Below are positions 1-7,481 of a stretch of DNA of 64,000 nt, piece after piece. The notes under the pieces are model-generated. The model ran no database searches, was not told where the DNA came from, and worked only from the letters and a program-made list of their open reading frames with translations. The translations under genes were made by a program, and so were the position numbers. Numbering within the stretch: position 1 is the first letter of the stretch; each line of letters opens with the position of its first letter. Source of the stretch: Thermogemmatispora tikiterensis (GTDB taxonomy: Bacteria; Chloroflexota; Ktedonobacteria; Ktedonobacterales; Ktedonobacteraceae); assembly GCF_003268475.1 (NCBI RefSeq), contig NZ_MCIF01000002.1, positions 2,577,312 through 2,641,311 of the forward strand, in the 5' to 3' direction.

Positions 1-199
1 TCCGGTCGTCCGGTCTTTGCTTCAGCCCTGTTCCAGCGTTACTTACTGGGCAGCTGGTTTGCAGGCGAACCCGCCATCCGATCAGGCCCAAGGAAAGGCC
101 TCCAATAACCAGAAAAGAAAAGATCAAGAGAGACGGGAGCCCAACAAAGGGCTGCAACCAGTGCTCTGCTTGATCTTGTTTGAGGCGTTCGTTGTTCAC
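1..199 (-). CDS. Partial membrane protein, C-terminus beyond left edge
   Basis: On the minus strand a reading frame stays open from a GTG at 199 to the window edge (about 66 codons). It has a charged N-terminus followed by a hydrophobic run of about 20 residues rich in Leu, Phe, Ile and Gly that reads as one membrane helix, then a basic tail. The frame is also open upstream to a TGA near 260, so the start is uncertain; no good ribosome site precedes the GTG. It follows two other leftward genes for membrane proteins (428-1231 and 1429-2112), which favours it being the next gene of that operon. The family is not recognised. Confidence 0.35.
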   Translation of the reverse strand, partial: MNNERLKQDQAEHWLQPFVGLPSLLIFSFLVIGGLSLGLIGWRVRLQTSCPVSNAGTGLKQRPDDR

Positions 200-427
200 G
201 AGACTCTGAGCGGTACGAGGAGCGTCAGCCCTATGAAGCTCTTCTGGTCTTCTACCTCATCTGAGCAGGGAGCGTGCTCACTCAACCATCAAATGAGACA
301 GCAGCCAGAGCCACAGGACTCCACTCAACTGTGCACTTCAAAGCCGAGAGCAGTTGCCTATCCCCGCCTGCTCTCGATCGGGGGGAGCGTCTGGACAAAC
401 CTCCTCACTCCCAGGAGGGTCAGGGCG

Positions 428-1231
428 TCAGGGGAGCAGATGGATGGCAGCTAGAGCTGCACACCCAAAGAGCGCTACCCCTGCTATCAAGATAGCAAGC
501 AGCAGCAGACAGCGTGTAGCCCATCGCTGGACGGCGGCCCGACGGACCGCCTGCTCGACGAGTAGCTCCTGCCTCCGAGCAGTCACGCCGAGTTGCTGGA
601 CTGCCTGTCTGTGGATCTCTTCCGCAAAGCGATAGTGCTGCTCCAGACCATGCTGAACCATCTCAACACCCTGATAGGCCAGCCCCGCCCAGTGTTGTTG
701 GGCCTGCTGGGCCTGCTGTTGGACCTGAGTCCACCACTGGACCTGGGCCGCTTGCTGTCGGCGCTGCTCTTCAAACGCCTGCTGGGCGATCGTTTGCCAG
801 TGTCCTGCTTGCTCCTGATAATGGATCTGTCGCTGCCGCCAGGAATGCTCTTGGAGAACTTGCAAGGCACTCCAGCGGGCCTGGATCTCCTGGGCAAGCT
901 GCCACTGGAAAGTTGAGCAGATAGCCCCTCCCTGAGCAGCGAGATCGATCGATGGATACCTCAGAGCCACCTTGAGCGCCTCTTCCTCAGCCCACGTGTT
1001 AAGCTGAGACAGGAGGAGGGAAATCCCTGTGGACCCGAGCAAGCCGTCACGGGCCGCCTGCTCTAGCAGGCGTTCTTGATGGACCAGGCGCCTCTGCCGA
1101 TCCTGGAGATCCTCCTGGAGCTGCCTCTGCTGGCCAGCCTGGGCAGCCGCCAGGAAATTCTTCAGGCTCTGTAGGAAGTGCCCGGTGATCTGTTTCGTCT
1201 GGGAGTCCAGGAGCGGGTATCGATCTTGCAT
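428..1231 (-). CDS. Coiled-coil protein with C-terminal membrane anchor
   Basis: A 267-residue protein of no family I recognise. It is very rich in Gln, Ala, Arg and Glu and is probably almost entirely helical or coiled-coil up to about residue 235; a single hydrophobic helix lies at about 240-262, so it is likely a tail-anchored cytoplasmic protein. The start is well supported by an AAAGGAGG site a few bases upstream of the ATG. It is transcribed leftward together with the gene at 1429-2112 and away from the transfer genes that begin at 2982. Location inside the element suggests a role in the transfer machinery or its membrane assembly, but this is inference from position only. Confidence 0.7.
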   Translation of the reverse strand: MQDRYPLLDSQTKQITGHFLQSLKNFLAAAQAGQQRQLQEDLQDRQRRLVHQERLLEQAARDGLLGSTGISLLLSQLNTWAEEEALKVALRYPSIDLAAQGGAICSTFQWQLAQEIQARWSALQVLQEHSWRQRQIHYQEQAGHWQTIAQQAFEEQRRQQAAQVQWWTQVQQQAQQAQQHWAGLAYQGVEMVQHGLEQHYRFAEEIHRQAVQQLGVTARRQELLVEQAVRRAAVQRWATRCLLLLAILIAGVALFGCAALAAIHLLP

Positions 1232-1428
1232 GAGAGAACCTCCTTTCCTCTTCTTTCCAGGCTCCTGGCTCCCTTGTCAGCGATGAGCAACTGCCAGGCT
1301 GTCCTGAAGCAGCATGTCTCGAAGGCTCTACGGTCCCCCGGACTCCTGCGCAGCACAGGATGGCAGATGTCGCTGCGCAAGAGAGCCGCAGGAACCGAAA
1401 GTCAACGAATAAGACAATATCAGTTGAG

Positions 1429-2112
1429 CTACGACCGACTAATCTGCTGGCAAAGCTGCTCCAGCTCTGCTCCTAGCTGCTGCACTAGCCTCAGCAGGGG
1501 ATCAGAAGGATACGAGGCAGAGAGCTGCTGGATGACCTGCATCTGACCACGGAGGAGCAGTAGCCCTGGATGATCCATTGCTGGGACAAGCTGCACCAGT
1601 CGCATATTCAGCTGGCATATCTGAAAGTGGAGCCGCTGTCGTTGGTATTGTTCATACTGCTCCACTTCTCTGAGCTCGCGTAGCCAGTGCTTGAACTGGT
1701 ACAAGGCCCAGGGTGTCAGCTGGATGTGAGGCTCATCCCCCTGAGCCACCCCGCAGAGCGTCAGGAGTCTGGCTAGAGCTTCTCCCTGAACTTTGCTAGA
1801 TCCCTGTGCGCTTTGCGCAAGCTTTTCAACTTCCTTCAGGAAGTCCGCAAGCTCCTCGCTTGGGACCAGAGCCTTTTGCCCTGGCGCGCGGCGGATACTC
1901 CAGCGATGCAGACTCACCAGCTGCTGCCCTCGCTGGTAGAGCCAGCTGAGGAAGCGGGGCATCGCCATTCCAAGAATCAGCAGCACCACCAGGATTTCTC
2001 CTACCCTCAGAGCCCCACTCAGGAGCACTGTTGCACTCGTCGCAGTAGCCAGCACCTCCAGGGAGAAGCCGGCCAGCAGCAAGAGCGAGAAACGCTTCCA
2101 GTCCATCTGCAT
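1429..2112 (-). CDS. Membrane protein with helical cytoplasmic domain
   Basis: A 227-residue protein with two hydrophobic segments near the N-terminus (about residues 8-30 and 35-55), followed by a long hydrophilic, Gln- and Leu-rich region that should be helical. The ATG is preceded by AAGGAGG at 7-base spacing, so the start is firm. It is the first gene of a leftward unit divergent from the conjugation genes; 197 bases separate it from the coiled-coil gene downstream. No known family is recognised. The pairing of two membrane/coiled-coil proteins with a VirB4/VirB6 cluster suggests accessory parts of the transfer channel or of its regulation, which is inferred and not seen. Confidence 0.7.
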   Translation of the reverse strand: MQMDWKRFSLLLLAGFSLEVLATATSATVLLSGALRVGEILVVLLILGMAMPRFLSWLYQRGQQLVSLHRWSIRRAPGQKALVPSEELADFLKEVEKLAQSAQGSSKVQGEALARLLTLCGVAQGDEPHIQLTPWALYQFKHWLRELREVEQYEQYQRQRLHFQICQLNMRLVQLVPAMDHPGLLLLRGQMQVIQQLSASYPSDPLLRLVQQLGAELEQLCQQISRS

Positions 2113-2981
2113 GAGATACCTCCTTCTTGACTGTCGCCATGCGCGCCTGGCGATTCAGCCAGTCAGGCGATATGTCAGGGCAGCGTGCTCCTGCCATGCC
2201 CCGGCATATCGCTCTGGAACGGCTTTCTCCGGTGGCATGACAGATGATCTCGCTGCACGCTGTGCAGCATACTGGATCTGGATGGCTTGTCAGCATGTGG
2301 CCGCTATCGCGTCCACACTGGCGAGTCTACCATGAGCAAACCAACTTCCTGGGGAACGAGAGACGGACAAACCTGGGCCGACCAGAGGAGACAGCTGGTA
2401 CCTGGGGGAAACGAGGCCCGAGTCCTGAGCGCCAGATGAGCACGCATACAGGCAACACTGGCAGTACCCAGTTTTGCCTGGGGATCTACACCCGGATAGT
2501 GTCCACGAGTCCTGGGGAGGATCTAATTAGCGTCCCCTGTCCTGGTATAGGTGCCGCTGACAAGGAAGCGTCTTACACGATCACAGGAGACATTCATTCT
2601 GTGGAGCAAAATAGATGAGTGCCACACTCTGAGACGAGTACGTGTGTCCTCTCGCCAACTACTCTGAGATCTCTCTAGCCACTGCCACTTTGGGCCCCCC
2701 TTTTGTCCATAGTTCGCTGGCAAAGGGAAATACCGTAGCCCATCAGGCAAGAGGAGAGTCTTCTTCCATTCCCCTCGCGTTCCAGGAGCATTCCACCTTA
2801 CTTCTCATTGGTCGCTCCTCGGATACTGCTCGTGTCTCCCTGCGGTTCTGCTTGCACCTGGTATGCTCTTCATGAGCTGCACAGGCTGCACCGCCGCCCT
2901 CTACCTCGCCCACTTCCCAGGTGGCGGAAGATCATCGCAATAGTGGCCCAGTAGCAGTCAACAGCTAAAGGGAGAAGTATC
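2113..2981. other. Divergent intergenic region, no gene seen
   Basis: This 869-base stretch separates the leftward membrane genes from the rightward transfer genes. I find no convincing coding frame: the open frames lack ribosome sites and have unusual composition. It contains a nested inverted repeat at 2167-2212 and must hold the promoters for both directions. It is a reasonable place to look for an origin of transfer, though no nic-site motif was recognised. Confidence 0.5.
2167..2212. repeat. Nested inverted repeat in divergent region
   Basis: An outer perfect 8-bp inverted repeat, GCGATATG (2167-2174) with CATATCGC (2205-2212), encloses an inner 5-bp repeat GGCAG (2179-2183) with CTGCC (2191-2195). 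It lies 55-100 bases upstream of the leftward gene at 2112. It could be an operator for divergent transcription or an oriT-like hairpin; the sequence alone does not decide. Confidence 0.55.
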
Positions 2982-3800
2982 ATGGATGAACTGCTTAGGA
3001 TACTGCTCACGCTCAACATGAACTTCAACCCATTCGAGCCCCTGTTTAATAGCATGCTCTTTACGACCTCGCCTGCGTTGACCACGCAGAACGAGACTGT
3101 AATGCTCATATGGAGAACACTTCTGGCAATCTCCGATGGCATGCTGGGGCTTGTGATCATCGTCGGAACGATCCAGATTATGCAGAGCGATGCCACGGGG
3201 TCCATGCGCATGCCCCTGGGCCAGTTCGTGGGCCGAATCCTGCTGAGCACCCTCTTGATGCATAGCTCAGCCTTCCTGGGAGAGCAGCTGATTCAGATCA
3301 ATAACCTGCTTTGTGAGCAGCTTCCGATCAGCACAGTTTCTTTTATCCAGACCCTCACTCATGGGCGCGGGCTAGATTCAGGCACGTTCTTCGTACTCTG
3401 GGCCGTTTTGACCATCATCTTCGGCATTGGCCTCCTCCGCTGGCTGTTCCAGGCGATCGCTCGCATCGTCCGATTGGATGTACTCTTTGTGTTGAGTGGA
3501 CCGGCCTTTCTTTGCCTGATCCACCCAGCCACTGTCATGGTTTTCTCAGCCTGGCTGCGCCTCTACGTTGTCACGCTCTTTGAGCAGTTCCTTCAGCTCC
3601 TTGCTTTTACCCTTGGCCTCCAACTGCTTCTCAGCTCGCGGCAGACAGGACTGGTCGGCTTCCTGCTGGCAGCAGCCATGGTGAATTTCACTGCATCGGT
3701 TCCCAGGTTGCTCGAACGCTTCGGAGCCGCAGCCAGTGGTCATGGGGCCTTGAGCACACTAGTGAGCCTGGCTTTTCGAGCCGTCGTCTTACTTGCCTAG
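2982..3800 (+). CDS. TrbL/VirB6-like conjugal transfer membrane protein
   Basis: A 272-residue polytopic membrane protein with about six hydrophobic segments (around residues 45-65, 85-105, 130-150, 165-190, 195-215 and 220-240). Size, topology and position just upstream of a pilin-like gene and a VirB4-type ATPase match the VirB6/TrbL family, which forms part of the inner-membrane channel of type IV secretion systems. A GGGAGAAG ribosome site precedes the ATG. It is the first gene of the rightward transfer unit. Family assignment rests on topology and context rather than a sequence motif, so a different polytopic transfer protein is possible. Confidence 0.65.
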   Translation: MDELLRILLTLNMNFNPFEPLFNSMLFTTSPALTTQNETVMLIWRTLLAISDGMLGLVIIVGTIQIMQSDATGSMRMPLGQFVGRILLSTLLMHSSAFLGEQLIQINNLLCEQLPISTVSFIQTLTHGRGLDSGTFFVLWAVLTIIFGIGLLRWLFQAIARIVRLDVLFVLSGPAFLCLIHPATVMVFSAWLRLYVVTLFEQFLQLLAFTLGLQLLLSSRQTGLVGFLLAAAMVNFTASVPRLLERFGAAASGHGALSTLVSLAFRAVVLLA

Positions 3801-3850
3801 AAGGCATAAGCACGGTACACCTTCACCCAAAAGAACAGAGGAGGATAGAT

Positions 3851-4099
3851 ATGAATACCCTGAACAACTTGAATACTGTCATAGCACAACTACAACAGAA
3901 TGCCGCAAGAATTGGCATTACTATTGCAGGGCTGCTGGTCGCTATCTATGCAGTCAAGATCATGCTCGATCAGGATACGTCTCCAGCCGCACGGGCGGAG
4001 CGCTGGAGCCATCTTAAACGGGTCTTTCTCTGCGCTGCAATCATCGCGGCTGCGGGGGCATTTGTGCAACTCGCTACCAGCCTTGGACGGATGCTCTGA
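3851..4099 (+). CDS. Small two-helix membrane protein, VirB2/TrbC-like
   Basis: An 82-residue protein with a hydrophobic segment at about 21-38 and a second at about 57-75, joined by a charged loop. The arrangement, size and place between the VirB6-like gene and the VirB4-like gene resemble VirB2/TrbC pilins or the small membrane proteins that accompany VirB4 in Gram-positive transfer systems. There is no long cleavable signal peptide, so it may be an assembly protein instead of a processed pilin. AGAGGAGG lies 6 bases before the ATG. It is probably co-transcribed with the genes on either side (gaps 50 and 39 bases). Confidence 0.65.
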   Translation: MNTLNNLNTVIAQLQQNAARIGITIAGLLVAIYAVKIMLDQDTSPAARAERWSHLKRVFLCAAIIAAAGAFVQLATSLGRML

Positions 4100-4138
4100 T
4101 TGCACCACGCACCGAAATAGAAAGGAGGAAGCCCGGGA

Positions 4139-7100
4139 ATGGGACAGGGCACCGCTGCCTGCCAGACGGCGGAGCAGCCCTGCCCACCGGGCCCGACTGC
4201 GATGCTCAAGGACAGATCAGGCACGCACCGGGCAGTTCCCAGTCAGTTGCTGCAGTTCGAGGAGCGCATCTTTGGCATGACGCTCACCCAGCTGCTGCTC
4301 TCCCTGGCTGCAGGGGTCTTGCTACTGGCCTTGACTGGGGGCATGCCCTTCGTTCCCCGCCTCTGGGTGGCAGGTGTCTCCCTGTCTGGCATCATGCTGT
4401 TGCTGCATGGCCGAGTGGGAGGCGTTTCTCTGGTCTGCTGGTTATATCTGCTAGGCCGCTTCTGGTGGCTCCCCAAACAGGCTCGCTTTCGCCCTCCGTC
4501 TGCCGGGGCAGTGCACCATCTCTGGCCTCGCGTGGACCCAGCCGCCAGCCAGCACTGGGTCCCCGCCGGCGAACTCCGAGGAAGCATTGCCCGCAGCGGT
4601 ACACGGGGATCAGATGGGCGTATCACGGCGCTGACGTGCTGGGCCATTCTCGAACTGCGGAGCAGCTCCATGTTGCGGCTGCTCCCTCAGCACGAGCAAG
4701 AGCAGCTCCTGAGCCGCTGCCAGCGCTTCCTGGATGGACTCAGCTTTCCAGTAAAGCTTTTATGGATTGTAGAGCCACTTGACCCCGCTCGTGATCCCGC
4801 GCTGGAGGCTCAACAGCAGGCCCTGGATCAGCTCGATGCCTGGCCACAGCTGCAGCACCTCCAGCGAGAGAGCTTGCAGGAACAGCTCCACCAGCATGCG
4901 CATTGTAGCCAGATTCGCCACCTGGCCGTGGTCTCCGTGTCCAGCCATGAGGTGGCCAGGAGTCGGCAAGAAGACCAGGACAGCTCCCAGCTGCAGCACG
5001 TGTTTGCTCTGCTGACGCCTCGCCGACCCAGGCCAGTGGCCGAGGTCGAAGTTGAACGCGCGCTGCGCATCCGGCTCGCGACAGTCAAATCGGGGTTGGA
5101 GGCGCTTGACCTGCAGGTCAGGTTACTGGATGCCAGGGCCTTTCTGAGCACCTTCGCCTCCTGCCTAGCACCGGGCACCTCTGTCCCCTCCTTCGAGGTG
5201 GAGCTGGGCCCCCACCGGCAGGAGTCTCGTGCGCATGCAGGTCGCTGGATGAAACGTCTGCGCGGCCTGCATGGTCAGCTGCTGAGCTATGCCAGTCCGA
5301 GACCTCAGGCGACTCTGGACCCGGGTCTGCCTCTGGCGGAGGTGCTAGCCCCATCCGCCGTGGAGGTCTCGGCGCACGCGCTTTCGGTCAGCGTGGGAGA
5401 CCATGCGCAACAGCGCCGGTATCTACGAACGTATGAAGTAAGGGGCTTGCCTGCGGAACTCTCCTACGGCTGGCTCGAAGGGTTGACCAGTCTTGGCATC
5501 CCTCTGATTGTGACGCTGCACTGTCAGCCGTTGCCCAGCCGGATCATGCTCCGGCGCCTAGAGGTGCAGCGGACCCGACTCGAAAGCCAGCGGCTGGCAG
5601 ACCGCAAGGCGCTCCGACTGACCCGAGCGGATGTGGAGCTGGAAGCGACCCAGTTGCGCGCGCTCATCGAGGCCCTGGCAAGCAAAACCCTGACCTTCCA
5701 CTCAATCCAACTCCTGCTAGCGGTTCATGCCTCGACGCTCGAGCGGTTGGAAGAGCGCACGCGGTATCTGCTGGCCCATCTGCGCGACCAGCAAGTGCGG
5801 GTGCGTGCACTAGCGTATCGCCATGACCTGGGATGGCACGCCTGCCTTCCGGCGCCTATGACGCACACGTTGCCAGTGGCCATCTCGCAGGAGGGGACCA
5901 CGCTTCCCTCGGATGTGGTTGCCACTTGTCTGAGCTGGTCAAACGGGCGAGTGGGCACACCCAGCGGGGCCTATCTGGGGACCTCTCGCCAGGGGCCGCA
6001 GGGAGCAGCTGTCGCGCTGCCGGTCTACCTCAATCCCTGGGATGACACCAAGCGGTTGCCCAACCCACACATCGTGATCTGCGGCGAATCCGGGATGGGC
6101 AAGTCGTGGCTGGCGAAGACCTTGATACTGGGCCTGCTGTGCACGCACACCGCCGACGTCGTGGTTCTGGATCGCGACGGAGACTATGACGCCATCCATG
6201 CAGCGCTCGGGGGAGCAAGCCAGCGGATCAATCTGGCCGGGCACTGTCCGATCAATCCGCTGGAACTGCCCTATGGCCCCGGCGATGTAGACCTGGCTGA
6301 TCCCGTCGACCTAGTAGCAGAGCACATCGAGCAGCACCTGCTATCCGGGCTGGCCTTACTCTATGGAGAAGCGCTGTCCAGGGCCCAGGAAGCTGCGCTC
6401 ACGCACGCGGCGCGCTTAGCTTACGCAGAGCGGGGGTTACACATGGATGCCATTCGCAGGGACCCACAGGTGCTCTTGCAGGAGCCACCCACGTTTTCAG
6501 CGTTTCTGGAGGTGCTGCGAACTGTGCCTACGGCGTCTGAAGTCCAGCGAGAGATGCTGGTCGAGCGCTTTGACCAAGTCGCCTACCTGTTTACCGAGCA
6601 TATGACCCTGACCCTCACCCCACTGACCATCTTTGCGATTGGCAAGCTTGATAAGCGCTGGTATCCCTTCATGAACTACGTGATTCATAACTTTGTGCAA
6701 CGCTATCGCGCGGTGCATGGAGGAGGGCGCTATCTGGCATACATTGTAGAGGAGGCTTCGTACTTGCTCGAGCATCCGGAGAGCCGTCGCTATCTCGAAG
6801 CAGGAGCCCGTGGTTTCCGCAAGCTCGGCATCGCGCAGATTACAATCAGCCAGCATCCTGCCGACTTTTTAGAAGCCGGGCAGGTCGTGCTGGCCAATAG
6901 CAGCACGTGGTTTCTGCTCGGTATGCAACGGCAGGCAGCACAGCGGCTGCAGCTGCCGGAGGAATTAGAGCGACTGCTGGCAGAGGCTCGCCCAGGCCGG
7001 GTGGTCTTCCGCTGCGGCAGGGAACTGGCCCCGCTCGATGTGGTCACGTACCGTCATAGCCCACTGTTGCAGGCTTTGCTGACCACCGATCCTCGTGATC

Positions 7101-7150
7101 GCCAGCGCCTGGCACGTGTAGGGCGGGCGCAGCTCAGCGGCTCTCTGTAG
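4139..7150 (+). CDS. PrgI-VirB4 fusion conjugation ATPase
   Basis: A 1003-residue ATPase that energises the type IV secretion channel. Residues about 35-110 have two hydrophobic helices and the start resembles the small membrane protein PrgI; the rest is VirB4/TraC-like. The Walker A motif GESGMGKS is at 649-656 and a Walker B-like VEEAS near residue 870 follows; a long, divergent middle region (about 150-600) precedes the motor domain. AAAGGAGG lies 9 bases upstream of the ATG. In Gram-positive transfer systems PrgI and VirB4 are normally separate neighbouring genes or fused, so a fusion is expected for some lineages. It forms one unit with the two upstream membrane genes. Confidence 0.9.
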   Translation: MGQGTAACQTAEQPCPPGPTAMLKDRSGTHRAVPSQLLQFEERIFGMTLTQLLLSLAAGVLLLALTGGMPFVPRLWVAGVSLSGIMLLLHGRVGGVSLVCWLYLLGRFWWLPKQARFRPPSAGAVHHLWPRVDPAASQHWVPAGELRGSIARSGTRGSDGRITALTCWAILELRSSSMLRLLPQHEQEQLLSRCQRFLDGLSFPVKLLWIVEPLDPARDPALEAQQQALDQLDAWPQLQHLQRESLQEQLHQHAHCSQIRHLAVVSVSSHEVARSRQEDQDSSQLQHVFALLTPRRPRPVAEVEVERALRIRLATVKSGLEALDLQVRLLDARAFLSTFASCLAPGTSVPSFEVELGPHRQESRAHAGRWMKRLRGLHGQLLSYASPRPQATLDPGLPLAEVLAPSAVEVSAHALSVSVGDHAQQRRYLRTYEVRGLPAELSYGWLEGLTSLGIPLIVTLHCQPLPSRIMLRRLEVQRTRLESQRLADRKALRLTRADVELEATQLRALIEALASKTLTFHSIQLLLAVHASTLERLEERTRYLLAHLRDQQVRVRALAYRHDLGWHACLPAPMTHTLPVAISQEGTTLPSDVVATCLSWSNGRVGTPSGAYLGTSRQGPQGAAVALPVYLNPWDDTKRLPNPHIVICGESGMGKSWLAKTLILGLLCTHTADVVVLDRDGDYDAIHAALGGASQRINLAGHCPINPLELPYGPGDVDLADPVDLVAEHIEQHLLSGLALLYGEALSRAQEAALTHAARLAYAERGLHMDAIRRDPQVLLQEPPTFSAFLEVLRTVPTASEVQREMLVERFDQVAYLFTEHMTLTLTPLTIFAIGKLDKRWYPFMNYVIHNFVQRYRAVHGGGRYLAYIVEEASYLLEHPESRRYLEAGARGFRKLGIAQITISQHPADFLEAGQVVLANSSTWFLLGMQRQAAQRLQLPEELERLLAEARPGRVVFRCGRELAPLDVVTYRHSPLLQALLTTDPRDRQRLARVGRAQLSGSL

Positions 7151-7233
7151 GGTCAGGAGCCAGGTCTCCAATTACTTGCCTTTCCCTACAACCGGACAGA
7201 TGGGCACCCTGAGAGAAAGGAGGCATTTCCTCG

Positions 7234-7458
7234 ATGCTCTATCTCCGAACGCGCTCCCAGGAAGACGGCAGCCGTAGCCGATACACTCGTTACTTATTGC
7301 AGCATGCGAGCGTTCTGCCTCTCTCTGCCTGCCTGCGCGCGAGCAGGGGCGGGATCGAGGATCGGGAGAGGACCAGCACTGCTTTTCACGAACGAGCCAC
7401 TGCGCCAGCGGAGTCTCCAGCATGTTTGGCCCTGACCCGCTGGCAGCGGACAATTTGA
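7234..7458 (+). CDS. Small unrecognised protein between transfer ATPases
   Basis: A 74-residue frame lying between the VirB4-like and coupling ATPase genes. It is preceded by AAAGGAGG 10 bases before the ATG and stops 23 bases before the next gene, so the spacing fits a real operon member. The product is Arg- and Ser-rich with no membrane helix and no motif I recognise. Against it: the amino-acid composition is not clearly protein-like and the frame may be a chance opening in a leader that carries an extra ribosome site. I lean weakly towards it being real. Confidence 0.4.
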   Translation: MLYLRTRSQEDGSRSRYTRYLLQHASVLPLSACLRASRGGIEDRERTSTAFHERATAPAESPACLALTRWQRTI

Positions 7459-7481
7459 CTGACGAGTGAGGAGGAACCGAT

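Noticed and set aside
2244-2618. 124-codon frame in the divergent transfer-gene region
   Set aside because: No ribosome site and a composition unlike the neighbouring proteins.
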